Assembly: GCA_030248215.1 (NCBI GenBank)
Contig: JASANG010000693.1
Location: forward strand, 62,001-126,000
Reading direction: 5' to 3'
Source of the DNA: Enoplolaimus lenunculus
Taxonomy: Eukaryota; Nematoda; Enoplea; Enoplida; Thoracostomopsidae
Length of the DNA stretch: 64,000 nucleotides
The notes beneath the pieces were generated by a model. It was not told where the DNA came from. It did no database searches and saw only the letters and a list, made by a program, of their open reading frames with translations. Shown here piece by piece: positions 34,986 through 47,424 of this stretch; the stretch's first letter is position 1; every line of letters begins with the position of its first letter. The translations under genes were made by a program, and so were the position numbers.

Positions 34986-35196
34986 GATATTGGCTGGGTT
35001 GCAGAACATATGGCGTAAGTCAATTACAAGTAACGTAATTTCCTGTATTTCTAACGGTAACTCATACAGATTTTCACCGGAAACGAATATCCCGTTACAC
35101 ACTGATCTACAATAACGGCAACGTTAAACCGGATACCAGAAAATACATGAGCCGGTGACGGATATTTATTAACTGCATATTTCGACAAAACACTAT

Positions 35197-35777
35197 CACT
35201 GTATATAAATTTCATTGGGTTGATTAGTTGTTCTTGAATTAATATCAGTAGACATCAGGGTGCAACCGGAATTACAATTTACCGGAACCGGAATTTGAAA
35301 ATTTTACCGGAACCGGAAAGTGAAAAATGCATTTCACCAAAAATTTCATTTTAATCTTATTTTTTGCTCTATTATTTGTGAAATAACATTATCAACACAA
35401 TATTATTTTAATTTTTTTAATTTTAATTTTATCATCGACAGAAGTGAAATCCACCATCAATGGCTTATATTCAGAGTACAAGTGGCTTTCAAAAGAGATT
35501 CTTAAAAATTAGCAAAGTTAATAAAACGGCCAAATTAAAAAAAAACAAAATTTACCGGAACCGGAAGGTGAAAAAATGCCGGAACCGGAATTCCGGTTGC
35601 ACCCTGGTAGACATTAACTCACTCTCAATTGAGTTGATTCTCCCTCTGGGTGAGTTGATTAATTAACGCAGAATGATTTAAATCAACGCAAAATTCTGAG
35701 TTCTGATAGCCCTAACCCAGACTGAGTGATTAAACTCATTCTGAGTTAAAATCAACTCACTGGTGTTATATACAATT
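35197..35777. mobile_element. GAGTTGA-rich MITE split by a hAT-like insertion
   Basis: The left part (35197-35247) starts CACTGTATATAAATTTCATT. The right part (35615-35777) ends in the inverse terminus near GTTATATACAATTG. The hAT-like element at 35256-35606 and its 8-bp duplication separate the two parts. Confidence 0.72.
35256..35606. mobile_element. hAT-like MITE with exact 8-bp target duplication
   Basis: It starts CAGGGTGCAACCGGAATTAC and ends CCGGTTGCACCCTG. GTAGACAT is present exactly at 35248-35255 and 35607-35614. The terminus CAGGG with an 8-bp duplication is the hAT hallmark. 351 bp, non-coding. Confidence 0.88.
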
Positions 35778-35796
35778 GTATCTCTATAAGAATTGT

Positions 35797-36086
35797 GGCC
35801 AATTTAAAGAACATACGCGGAACAGTATTATAAGCATATTTCTATGCCTAAGCCTAAGCGCAAAAATGAGCATATTACTAAGCCTAAGCCTAACCTGCGT
35901 TTTACTTTTGCAAGCCTTCAAAATTTCAAGTTTTGGAAATTTGGCCAATGTAAAAGAACAGGGGCGGAAAAGATAAAAGCAACCTAAGCCTAACCCTAAG
36001 TCAAGCAAAAAAATTAGTCTAAAGCTTAAGCTTACTCTATTGCAGTCCCACAGAAAAACGTTCCGTCCCTGATCTTTACATGGGCC
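35797..36086. mobile_element. GGCCCATGTAAAG-type MITE, composite
   Basis: The outer termini are GGCCAATTTAAAGAACATAC and, inverted, GGCCCATGTAAAGATCAGGG. The flanks AGAATTGT and AGCGTTGT match at 6 of 8. A second internal terminus GGCCAATGTAAAAGAACAGG at 35943 indicates that two copies lie head to tail or one within the other. TTAGGC-like arrays are in the minus orientation. Confidence 0.68.
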
Positions 36087-36206
36087 AGCGTTGTTAAACG
36101 TATATTAAAAGTGGTGGAATTATTAATGTATCTTTTTCATTTCGAACAAAATTCACAGCGAAATATTGTGATTTCGGTCATTGACTTACATCAATATCAA
36201 GCATAA

Positions 36207-36212
36207 TTTATT
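36207..36212 (-). terminator. Possible polyadenylation signal of GatB
   Basis: AATAAA on the minus strand about 300 bases past the GatB stop. It is the nearest exact match I saw; such hexamers are common in AT-rich DNA. Confidence 0.35.
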
Positions 36213-36515
36213 AAATATGCAGCCAATATTGGTCAAACATACATTACAAGTTCCGCTAAATGCCACAAATATTTTTCTCTTGTCAAGCTCAGAAATTTAA
36301 AATAACATTCGACGCATCTTTCAGTGCTATTATCAAAACCAAGAAAATCAAAGAGAAACCGTAGTGAACTCTAAAATATGAACGCAATTTTCAAAGCCGA
36401 ATTATTTTCGTTCCAACGCTAAACCAGGCGATAACGAAAAAAAATCCAGTACACAAACCATCGACAACAGCAAACAACCAACTACAACTCCGCTTGCCTT
36501 CGCAGTGACTGCCGC

Positions 36516-39352
36516 TTAACCCTGAGCATCTAAAATTCTTCTAAATTCTCGTTCAATTATCGCTCGCTCGAGTCCGAAATTACTCATTTCATTCGCTTTT
36601 CTAATAAAAAATTGCATTACCCTGGCTTTATTTTTCGCTGACTTACGTCTATAATCAGAGACAGCTTTCGAATTACACCGACAAATATCTTCACAGACTT
36701 GAGCAATTTTGCTTGGATCCGAATCCACCTGATACTTCTGTTCATTCAAATGAGCAAAAGCTTCGTCTATTGACCAACAATTTTCAATCGCAAGTTTAAC
36801 ACAATGATTAAGAGCGTTTGATGTCATCCGTTTTCTACAGTACTCTTGTAAGAAAACTCCTGTAACAGCGGGAGTAATAGGCCCTTGCACTCTTCCTTGG
36901 TCATCGAAAACAAATTTAATATACTCGCCGAGCACATAAGGTCGTAGCTGATTCGAAATATAGGTCAACGCAAGCACAGGTAAAATATTATTGAAATCGG
37001 TCAACATTTCGCGTATAAACTCCGCCCAAAATTCATCAAACATTACAGTAAGTGCATCGTTCAAGGGTGAAACGCTTGTCCCAGCAATCGCATGCCACAA
37101 CTCCCCATCTCCTGTTGATTTCAACTCCAACAACTTTTGCTCATTCGAACTTCGCCCCCCTAAAATACCCCAACTTTCCAACTGCTCAAACTGAACGCGA
37201 TTCAACTTAGAAGCTTCAAATTGGCCCACGTCAACACAATCGTGTTGCTCAATAGACAAAATGTCGCGCGACCCGATATCGGCCGGAGTTAACCCCACTG
37301 TAGCACTATTCGCCAGACATAGCGGCGGCAAATTAGGTTCCGGCATATACCGATAATCGAACGCAGTTTCTTTTGACCTCAACCGATCAGTTTTACCCGT
37401 CCGTGAGTTAAACGTTCGAGTCTCCGTCGTGACCCGAGCGCCTGAGTGTAAAATGTCAATATGTCTTTGAATTTCACTGTCAACCGCTTTTTGGAGCCAT
37501 TTAAATCCGCTAATATTTTTAATTTCACTTCTTACGCCGAGCGAGCTAAAATCAACTGGTGTTCGAATTGCGAACGAATCTTGAACACACGTGTCTTGCC
37601 CAACGACAAAATTTTCCGTAGACACCGACGTCTGAGCGTGAGTTGAACTTACTGACACATTGGCGTCGACCCTTAATCCGCCCTCAGCAATCCGACCTGA
37701 ACATACCGCGATACGACGAAACACATACTCTAAGCTGCGAACGAGGCATGCCGCTTCGAGTCCTGACTCCAGTGTTGGTTCGAATACAATTTCTAGCAGC
37801 GGACAGCCAGCTCGATTAAGATTCACTAAATTAACAACGCGATTGGTGTCACTGCAGACGCTTTGTACCGATTGGCCACTGTCTTGTTCAAGTTGAATCT
37901 AAAATGTAAGTTGAACTAAAACCAAAAGCTTGATTTGAGCATCATCATTTATGTGGAATAGGTTTCGAGTGGAATACGTTTCGAACAAAGTCTTGGGAGT
38001 CACGGTGGTCGTTTACTTGTCGTCCGTCACCGTCAAATGCAACACGGTACCGTACGGCGTCGGCAGTGGTAGATAACAATTACAATTAACACAGAGTAAA
38101 GCGGCCATCCTTAGACAATGGCTCAGATTTACGCTTAGATTCGTAATTAAGACAAAGCGTTGTAATTTCTGGCTGGCATTTGTCCTATACCTTATGTGGA
38201 CCGATATGCCGCGCAGAAAACCTGAACCAAAAACGCAACCTGAACCGCACCAAAGAACGACACTCAGACTGCCAGATTGTTACAAGTTCTGGCCCATGTA
38301 AAGATCAAGCGCGGAACGTTTTTCTGTGGGACTGTAATAGAGTAAGCTTAAGCTTTAGAGTATTTTTTGCTTGGCTTAGGCTTAGGCTTAAGCTTAGGAA
38401 GATGCTCATTCTTGCGCTTAGGCTTAGGCTTAGGATTAGGCTTTAGGCTTAGAAATATGCCCATTCTTACGCTCAATCTTATGCTTAGGCTTAGGAATAT
38501 GCTTATAATACTGTTCCTCCCCTGTCCTTTACATTGGCCCAAGTTCTTAAAACTCATACCACTTGTCACCGAATTATCATCGTTATTAAACTAAATATAA
38601 CCGTAATAATGACCAATGGTAACCATCTTAGACTTAAACAACTCATAAAATGTAACGTCCAATCAACTCCAAAATTTACTAAATACTGCACCGCTAACTT
38701 ATACTCATTTTGAGACAATGTTACTTTTACCGCCGTAACTGTAGATAAAGTATTAATTCGAAGTCTAAATATATGAAAAAAATATATTCTAAAATGTTTG
38801 CCTACTTTTTGCAGACCCATCAGAAAACTGAGACGGCCTTAAAAGTAACATCGAGTGTTGTACCTGGATAACTCCACATCGTTTTCGGTACGCATACGTT
38901 TCTGGGCCAAAAACGTAAAAATCAAAATATCCGTCCACTGCCAGTGGTCGTCTTTTTTGAGTAATTTGAAAATTCGGCGGTAAATCAAAATAAAAATAGT
39001 GTTTGCGATCAAATTCTGACACCGGATTAATATGACAATGCAGCGCAAGCGCTGCTTTAACACCGGCGACAACGCATTGTCGATTTAGAACTGGCAGTGT
39101 GCCAGGTATAGCGGCATCAAACGGCGCTACCGAAACGTTTGGATCGTGGGAAAATACGTTCGGAGCGTGGGAAAATAACTTGGTCGCCGTATCGATTTGA
39201 GCGTGAATTTCAAGTCCAACTGCAGGACGCCAATGTGCACTTGAGTTCCGGGTTACGGTATCCGTGTGTGATTGTACAACATGCGAGTGACGTATACACG
39301 ATACTGATCCAAATACTGATCGAATATAAAACACGCGACCAGTAGGAAACAT
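36516..39352 (-). CDS. GATB: Mitochondrial glutamyl-tRNA(Gln) amidotransferase subunit B
   Basis: GatB is the tRNA-binding subunit of the GatCAB amidotransferase, which converts mischarged Glu-tRNA(Gln) to Gln-tRNA(Gln) in mitochondria. Exon 1 is 39352-38864 (163 codons) and exon 2 is 37898-36516 (460 codons plus TAA). The donor CAG|GTACAA and the acceptor TTTTAG join in phase 0, giving 623 aa, longer than the roughly 557 of human GATB. The first 40 residues are basic and nearly free of acidic residues, as in a mitochondrial presequence. Family motifs follow in order: VGLEIHAQI, TKLFSHAPN, AIPGTLPVLN, FDRKHYFYFDLP, FQITQ, IQLEQDSG, NLNRAGCPLLEIVFEP, FDYRYMPEPNLPP. The C-terminal YqeY-like helical domain runs from about FWAEFIREM to the end. 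It converges with USP10 and is followed on the same strand by no other gene. The intron holds a small transposon. Confidence 0.95.
38291..38539. mobile_element. GGCCCATGTAAAG-type MITE with exact 8-bp duplication, in GatB intron
   Basis: The termini GGCCCATGTAAAGATCAAGC and, inverted, GGCCAATGTAAAGGACAGGG bound 249 bp. CAAGTTCT is exact at 38283-38290 and 38540-38547. The centre (38375-38505) is a TTAGGC-like array with GGAATATGCTCATTCTTACG spacers. This is the clearest full copy of the family. Confidence 0.88.
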
Positions 39353-41528
39353 TCTGTAAATTCAAAGCAAATTGAAATAGAATATGTCGTAGCCCAAGCG
39401 TAATTCAGTGCAATGCCCAATCGGAATGGTTTAACGTAATCTGTTGGTCCGCGAAACGTTTGAATTACCCGGGACTGAGATTAGCGCACCCCCAACATCC
39501 GGTGAAGAGACCAGCCTAAGAAGGGTTGGGTATTGGAAAACAAAGTTAATTTTAACAAATTTACCGGATTGAAAACTTATTTTTAAAGAAGTTGGCATCA
39601 GATTCGCTTGCGAGGTTTTCTTCTTGACTTTAAGCGGGTAGTAGTTGTAGCTGGTTGTGCAACAAAAGTTCCGCTCATACAGTTTCTGTAACAGAATTGT
39701 TGGTTACTAAATACAACTACTAAACTTCAGCAATGATGAATAACTACAACTATACTGTGTATTTCCAATCACTAAACGGCAGGTGCTAAAATTTTAAATT
39801 TCAAATACAAATTTTAGATTTTTAAGGCTTAGCCGTCTGTATTTATAAATTAAAAAATACACATTTCAATCAACGATAAAACGTCGTCTACCGCTACTGA
39901 AAATTTCCACATTGCGTAAACAAATTAATGTAAACCAAGCATTATTGTACCTCAATTTTACCCTCGATTACCTTGACACACAAAGACCTGCTTATACCAC
40001 ATTCGAAGAAAACTAGAAAAAATGACCAGCCAAAAACCTCCATTAGCCGGATCCAAAGCACCCGGATTTCAGTTTGGGGGACTTCAGAGCCATTTTAATT
40101 ACCAATTCTGTTTCACTTCCAGCTCCGGGTTTTTCCTCTCCGGTGAGTGTGTAAACGGATAGTAAACATAACGGAAACGGACAGTGATCAAAATAATGGA
40201 AAACACATGTCGAAGCATAAGTTTCATAAACGTTTTCTTGCGAACACAATTATGTAATGTTAATACGCTCCTAAACGTTACATTAGCCACTTTTACTCTA
40301 CTAAATTTCAATGCAGTGTTTCGTTACCTGTTAAACAACCTTGAAAGAAAATATTTTCAACATGGGGCGTTGCATTTATCCATATTTTAGTACCAAACAA
40401 AAGAAGCATTAAAATAAAACTATGTTTATGTTTTATCACCATCCACTTTAATGTTACAATCTACATTATGCTTGATTAAGACAGCTCAAAACAATATGAT
40501 TACAATGAAAAATTTATTCCACAAAAATGCAATATATTTTCAAGAAATGCACGCAGCCTAAACATATACGCAACAGTCTTAAAAAACCAATCAAATAAGC
40601 GAAATTTCAAAATCAATCCGTTTTCTTGAGCAAAGTGTACGAGTAATTTAACGCCAGACATCATTCATTTTCAAACAAAATACGAAAACCATTCTTTAAA
40701 TGAGGGGCTTCCAGCAAAAACAAGCCAAGTCTCGGTTATATTAATTGAATTGAACACCTATTTTGCGACTATTAAAACGTACCACAAGAGCTTCAAATCG
40801 TATATTTCGCATATCTTCAACTGCATTCCATTTCTGTTTATAGATGCAGATTTTAACTTTTTCGCAAAAGTATCAAAATTAACAGTATGCAATAGCAATA
40901 AGTGTACTTACCCTGGAGACTAGAGATCTTATAGGCAGCAATGAAAACGAAACACAAGTTAACTCTACAACTGATCATATTATTATGCAAAAACTTCCAG
41001 CTTAACATGTTTTTGTTTCCATAATCTTATGAGCTATTGTTGGGCATAATATTATATTGGAGTACTCAAAGGATCTTAAGTGATAAGTACGACACATTGC
41101 CTAAAATTAATTCTGTGCTAATACTGAATTAAATCACCATGAAGTCGGCCCATTTCACTTTTAGGGGCGTCCAAGTTTCTGATTGGTCAATAAAAGAGTA
41201 GGTTTAGATTCTAGATTGCATTTTTTGTTTCGGCTTAGCAACACATTTTTGCAAAGCTTAGGCTTAGGCATACGCTTAATCCACTGCTACGCACGTAAAA
41301 GTAACATTGACCATGAAATCTATATTCGCTTAAATGTTTAAAAAATTTCCATCAACAATTTGTTTGCTAAAAAGCAAAAATACGCAGTTTGTTCAGGCTT
41401 AGAGCAGGCAGCATAAAGGTAATTATAAATGCAAATTCGAACCTTATAACTCTGTCATTGTCCTGTTTCTCAACCTACCATCAACATTTAACAGGACGGC
41501 AGATACATTTCAGACTTTTTATAATATA
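39353..41528. other. Intergenic region between GatB start and LANCL stop
   Basis: AT-rich and non-coding. 41220-41300 holds a fragment with TTAGGC-like words and a CAAAGCTTAGGCTTAGGC stretch, probably debris of the GGCCCATGTAAAG family. Both the GatB promoter and the LANCL 3' UTR must lie here, but no specific motif was identified. Confidence 0.4.
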
Positions 41529-44500
41529 TCAAAACAACACTGGAAACAGGGGGAACTCAGCCGCAAGTGGATCACACAAATCCGCATAATAGCACATAGT
41601 CCCCGCCCAGCCTTCGTACAGACTATACGGACAATCCGGAGTCCGAGCACCAGCCCTAAACGTTTCAGACTGCATAAACTGTCCGTACGCAATCGCACGT
41701 CTCAAATGTTTTTCGTCTCTTGTCAACTGAAACAACAACAAAAAAGCATATCCACTTCCTGCAATTCCGTGACAGATACCAGGACCTTTCTTAAGAAGTC
41801 CTTTTGCCCAAATCAGTTCTCCACACCGCAACGCGGCCGACAAATAGCGATTATCGTTCCAGTATTTGTAACATCGTGCGAGCAAATAAATCGTTCCAGG
41901 GGCACCGTGGCACCAATGGACTAGTTCTTCTTCCGCAGGACGTCTACCTGTTAAATATTCCGAAAGCTTTAGCATGGAGTTATTTTTTTTGAACATATTA
42001 CTGCTGTCCGACACTGCACAGTGTACGCTCGTGAATTGCCGCATCGTACCGCAGAACAATTTGCAAACATTTTTTTTACTTAAAAAATAATTCCTCTTTC
42101 ACTAAAACAAAACGCAATCTGTTTCAGCTACAAATTTTTTAATTCGAACAAAAATCACAATCATAAATTAAATCTTTTCGTAAATTGAACGAGTTTTCAA
42201 AGCAAAAATAACACGATACGTTCCACAACCGAATAGTTGCAAATTTCGGCAATTTTTCAAGCGCTTTGAAAAATTTTCCGACGAACTCACTGTTTCCAAC
42301 TTCATCAAGTGCGCACGGAAAGTTGCCATCACGTGTTTGAATCGATAATAAATAGTCAACACAGCGTCTAACGTCAGCATCTGCATCACGATGAGAAGCG
42401 AGAAATCGAGGAAACGACAGCAATATTTGTAGGATCGCGCATAAGCCGTGCGCTGCACCTACAACACAAAACATAAACTCAGCACTCGTGTTTTTTGAAA
42501 AATTTCACTTTGTAATTTGGACATCACTTAGGTTTATCAGCGCGGACGTTGTATTTCACATTACGTATTATCATCGCTATCGCGAATGAAAAAATATCGC
42601 TCAATAATCAAAACTAAGGTCAGTTTAAATGAGCTAAAACTTTAGTGTTAACCTGTGTTATCTTTCGGACCTGAGTAGTTGGAAAAACGGTGTTTAAACT
42701 TCTCAACAAAATTTGAAATTATTATATTATATATTTTATTAAAACTGTTAACAAAAAGCAAATATCACTCATACACGTTAAATTAAATTTTGAATCAAAT
42801 AATTTCGCCAAGTTTTCAACGAATTTACTCATTATTTGCTTCCTCGAATACCAAAAAACAAGACTGTGGCCGAGCTAAAAAAGACATACCTAAATATTCC
42901 GTCCCATAATACGCGTACATAAGCGGACACGGCGAACGGTACTGTTGCGCATATCGGCGGCCAGATTCCAAAATACTTGAACAAATTTCAAACTGTTCAT
43001 GCTCAGGAATCACAGGCCGATTGAGTTTACGTTCCAAATTCAATACTCCACAAAGATAGCCAGCACGGCCTGAAAATATTAACCATCAATCTATAGGGTT
43101 TCCAACTAATTTGACTTCGGACCGAATCGCCATAAAATATTATATTATTCACAATCGACGCTTTACTTTAATATACTATAATTATGTTATATTTTTCCAA
43201 ATTAAATACACCACACAAACTAGAATGAAGAAGCCTAAATTTTAAGTCCTTTTGCCAAAGCCGGATACCCAATCTCATTCTGCGCGAATCTACATTCAAT
43301 ACAAACTTAGCCTGATACTGAGATACACACTATAACAAAGTTTTGCTCTTACCAACAAACATTTCGTCTCCGCCACAACGCAAAAAATCAACAGGTTTTA
43401 CAATACCGGCGCAACCAGCGTATTTCTGAACCATGTCGACAACTCCTGGGCCGTTGCCGATTGCATTATAGATCAATGCAGCTGCACAGTACGAGCCGCA
43501 GTCCCCTAACAGAAAACCTGCAGCATCAGCAGGTTTTTTGCGACTAAAACAACAAAATCTAAAAATGTTGTTTGCAAATAGTGCCATGTGTATAATAGAT
43601 CCTTTATCTGGATAAGTAGCTGGAAAAATTTGCGTGCATTCTAAGCGAACGCTCTACCGCTGCGCCACGCAGAACGCATTTCCAACTACTTTTAAGGTCA
43701 ATTATATGTATTTGTCGATAACACTATACTGCCAGCAATCATACATATAATAATATATCAGGGTTTATTTTTCAAATACGTTCGAAAAGACATATGATTA
43801 CGTATATATGTATTATAAATGCACACGTGCATTTATAAATTTACGAATAGCTTCCGATGACCAAACAAATAGTGACTCTGAAGGGTATGACATTTGTGAC
43901 ATTAAAGAATGATGGACGCAACGCAACACATCAAAGGTAGCAAAAATATTTTGTCTAAGTTTGAGCTTCATTTAAATTTCAGTATTCAGTAAAATTCTTT
44001 TCTGTGAAAAACACATGGAAGTCCCGATAGGGTTTCAAGTGGGTTTTTAATTTCGCTGGGTGGTTTGAAAAAGTGGGTGAAAACCACTATTTCACAAAAA
44101 ACTATGTAATATATGCAGGGTTACACCGGAATTCCTGCAAAAAAACTCGATTCCTGTTTTTGTTCTGGAATTGCAAAAAGCACGAACCGCAATGTTACGG
44201 TGTTGCGCTAAAACATACAAACAGTAAAAATTTTCAAAATTTCATGCTTTCATCTCGTTTAGTTTACTTAATAAATTATTAAACGAAATATTTGGTGAGT
44301 ACTTTTGCACGAGTGATGAAAGCGACCATAACAAATCGTGTAAAACTGGCGTTAGGCATGTTTTTAACGGGTCCAATAAAAACTAAACAGTAATTTGGGG
44401 TTTTAAAAAATTTTAATTCCGGATCCTGATCCTGTTCCGTCAAAAGTTTAATTCTTCAATTCCTGTTCCTGTTCCGGCAAAATTTAGTTAATGTTGGAGC

Positions 44501-45181
44501 ACTCAATGTTATGTATAAAACCTATCGGCAATTTTTTGCAGAGCCGATGCCGATACTCACGAAAACTGCCGAGTATTACCGATATCGATGCCAATTAATC
44601 TGCACATCCCTAACTAGGACAAGAATATTTCACATGCACACAGAAGTTTAGTATCACAAGAAGAACAAGCAACATATTGTCAGAACTATCCAGTGTGCGC
44701 AACCCCTTTTTAGAAGTTTTGCCCAAAGCTAAGGACGACAACTATAAACGAACCTTGGATCTCTTGCACTAGAGTGAAACATGCTATCACTGCAACATGG
44801 CGATATCTTTTATTCCGGCATGTGTGTCCATGTATGGCATCTTTGCTTTACAAGCACTACCCGTGCATATACCGACGCATACCACATCTGGACCTACCTT
44901 CGTTGAGCTAAATCAAATTGCAAATGATACTCAATCATACGTGAGGCGTTTTGTAATAACGCGTCTTTATTATCGAGTACTGCAGGGCGCGACGCAGTGT
45001 ACCACAGTGCATATGCAACTCCGGCTAGTCCAACATACAAACCCCCATCGCACGAGTTAGGTTCCAAACGAACATTTTTCAAAAGCATCGATGCTGTTTG
45101 CAAGGAAAGACCTTTCCAATCATGACCAGTAATTGATACAGCGGTATCAATAATATTGTTCGTAAAATATCGCTTTGGCAT
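41529..45181 (-). CDS. LANCL: LanC-like protein (LANCL1/2 family)
   Basis: LanC-like proteins have a double alpha-barrel fold with a zinc site. They bind glutathione and have been reported to add it to dehydroamino acids in damaged phosphoproteins. Exons: 45181-44898, 43543-43353, 43069-42890, 42458-42291, 41947-41529. The phases close exactly to 1,242 nt (413 aa), against 399 aa for human LANCL1. LanC landmarks are GLYVGLAGVAYAL, GFLLGDCGSYCAAALIY, GRAGYLCGVLN, VGAAHGLCAILQ, ELVHWCHGAPGTIYLL, GICHGIAGSGYAFL and SLYEGWAGTMCYYADL. The predicted zinc ligands are C287, C333 and H334, with the same spacing as C276/C322/H323 of LANCL1. I cannot assign it to LANCL1, 2 or 3. The start Met at 45181 is the first in frame. 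The upstream flank carries a SINE-like copy and the gene diverges from SETD2. Confidence 0.94.
43600..43755 (-). repeat. tRNA-derived SINE-like copy in LANCL intron 1
   Basis: On the minus strand a tRNA-like head (box A TGGCGCAGCGG, then TAGAGCGTTCGC) is followed by TTAGAATGCACG. It resembles the copies at 45222-45425 and 60975-61165. No box B is evident. Confidence 0.5.
44525..44615. repeat. GCCGATGCCGATACTCACG dispersed repeat
   Basis: Nearly the same sequence occurs at 14385-14480 (GCCGATACTCACGAAAA, then CCGATTAATCGGC-like words). It ends near CACATCCCTAAC. It lies in LANCL intron 1. Confidence 0.5.
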
Positions 45182-45221
45182 TATTTCTAGTGGTCTTAGA
45201 CCTTTTCTCTAAGCAGCTGGA

Positions 45222-45425
45222 AAAGCAGGCATATGCGGTGTGGTCGAACTCTTAAACATACAGATCCTAAAGCGAACGGTCTATTAGTGCGCTGAGCGCC
45301 AGCCTCCACAATTACTTTTATTGCCAACTATATATGTTGACCGTATGTCGCTGGCTAGCATACACACAGTGCAGTGCACTATATTGCATTCGCACAAAAG
45401 CGGACAAGAATGTCTGAAATGCCGA
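45222..45425 (-). repeat. tRNA-derived SINE-like copy upstream of LANCL
   Basis: The tRNA-like head is GGCGCTCAGCGCACTAATAG then ACCGTTCGCTTTAGGATC on the minus strand. The body shares GCTAGCATACA, GTGCAGTGCACT and GCGGACAAGAATGTCT (plus strand) with the copy at 60975-61165. Confidence 0.5.
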
Positions 45426-45894
45426 CAATGTCTTTACTTATGAACTTGATGCCATATAGAGTAAACATTTAAAACATTTGTTGTTGTTTAAGTTAGCGAC
45501 AAGGCATAGGGGCAAAATAAAACTCATGCTGATGCTGCACATCCGTTAAAACACTGATGCATATGCAGGGTGCAAAGCGGAACTGGATTATACCGGAATT
45601 GAAATCGGAATCGGAACAGCAAATTTATATCGGAATCGAAATCGGAACTACAAAATTTGTGACTATGCGGATAATTTGTATTAACAAACTATAATATTGA
45701 TTTAGAATGTGTGTTGGCTGGCAACAATTCTCAAAGCCGTCGCACGAACAAATTGGCAATAATTTTTTGGGTCTGTAAAGCGAAACTACAACCAATTATT
45801 GATGAGTTAACTCATCGAAAACAATTTATAGATAAATGAAGCAGAATTTTTATACAACATATCACAACAAGTAGGCCTAAAACTAGATTTGCAC

Positions 45895-46030
45895 CTGGGT
45901 CCGGGTCCGGTGAGTCCGGGTATTTTTACCGAAAAATTCCGTGTGCGGGTCCGGGTTTTTCTTTCAGAAAAATCCGGGTCAGGGTCCGGGTTTTTCTTTC
46001 AGAAAAATCCGGGTCAGGGTCCGGGTATTT
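45895..46030 (+). repeat. 35-bp tandem repeat, GGGTCCGGGTTTTTCTTTCA unit
   Basis: At least two full 35-bp units (45953 and 45988) plus degenerate flanking ones. The unit contains the inverted pair TTTTTCTTTCAGAAAAA. Confidence 0.7.
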
Positions 46031-47424
46031 ATTTTTATTCCGATTCCCGACGGCTACGCTATATGTGCCAGCGCACTAACAGTCTGTGATGGATGTTACC
46101 ATCCCGAACACCGATGAACGGAGTAGCATACCTTGACTGCTGTAGCCATTTTCGATTAACTAGAAGGGGTACCCGCCAAGGTTGGGTGGCTGATTTTCTC
46201 TAGTATAACCAACCGTGTAGCCATTAAAAGAATCACGGGAATGTAGAATAGTCTCAAGCTCTCGAGCGAAGTGAGCGAGAAGCCAGACACATTTCCAAAC
46301 TTCAGCGGTTTTTGTTTCAACCGGTTTGACCCGTTTGCGATCGACACTACACCTCTCACATATTGTCTGTGTGTGGATTTGTTAACCTGATTCTCAAAAC
46401 AAATTCTGATGAGATCCTGTTGGCGGTGGACGGACTGGGTGGGCCTCCCTCCCATGGATCCGCCATTCGTCCCACCGTGATATTTTAACTGCTCTGTTTA
46501 ACTGACTTTCTTCATATTCTAGCTAACCAATTAATTAGACAAATTATTCCTTCAAAATATAGCATCATAATATATTAGACCATAAGTTTATTAATACAAT
46601 GATCGCTGTCAGTTATGCACTGAAATTAAACTTGCATACCTTAGTAAATACCACGCACGCTGCATCCCAAATATGGCTGATTTATTAAAAATTGTTTGCT
46701 TTTTTAATGTAAGCTGAGATTTTATTTCTTTTGCAGTTTTAAAGCCAAGTTGCTTTCAACAAAAATTTATGCTTGCCAAATTCCGATGTTGCTTAACATG
46801 CAAAGTGATTTTAAACTTCAAGTCCTAGTCTATTACTACGCCTAGAAACCGAAGCCTATTAATAACCATATTACCCTAAAGCCCATAATATGTGTAGCAC
46901 TTTTCGCGATTTTTATCAGGTTTTCAAATAAGCGAGTTGAATCGGCTTCAGTTGTGAAACTTAACTCAGATGTAAGACGAGTCGTGCAGAACTATGTAAC
47001 TGATTTTGAAGCTATGTTATTGATTCAGTATTTACAGGACCAAACGTCAATACGCGCTAAGTATGTATACGTTTGAGAATATGGGTCCAGATGTTACCCG
47101 AAAAACCGGCCGCGGACGATAGGTGATACTTACATTTTTGTATACTGACCTATATCAGAGACGGTATAAAAATATATTCATGCTGTATGTAAATAGATAA
47201 TTGTTTCTACACAGATTTTACATGCACTTGTAGATTACATGGTTAGTGTCCTAATTTTTTCACAGTCGCCGGTTTAGCACGAAGATTCCGTTCATATTTA
47301 ACAATTTGCGGTTTTTAAGTGCTCTTCATGGAAAAACGAAACTTTCACGCTCACTATAGTTGACCTAAAAATAACATTTGTATACATTGTGCAGACACTT
47401 TAACTTACAGACTTGTACTATTAG

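Larger units (their letters stand above)
45182..47424. other. Divergent intergenic region between LANCL and SETD2
   Basis: About 2.2 kb that must contain both promoters. It includes a SINE-like copy (45222-45425), a hAT-like fragment (CAGGGTGCAAAGCGGAACTG at 45566 to about 45660) and the 35-bp tandem at 45895-46030. 46130-46470 is less AT-rich, but its only long frame (46156-46455, minus) has no recognisable similarity. No core promoter motif was identified. Confidence 0.45.

Noticed and set aside
1725-38539. TTAGGC-like arrays as true internal telomere remnants
   Set aside because: The arrays are degenerate, bounded by inverted ends and 8-bp target duplications, and dispersed. Transposition explains them better.
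46082-46150. 5S rRNA-like words (TTACCATCCCGAACACC)
   Set aside because: The similarity covers about 20 bases only and the internal control region of 5S genes is not present.
46156-46455. 99-codon minus-strand frame between LANCL and SETD2
   Set aside because: No recognisable domain, no splice partner; chance is likely in a less AT-rich patch.
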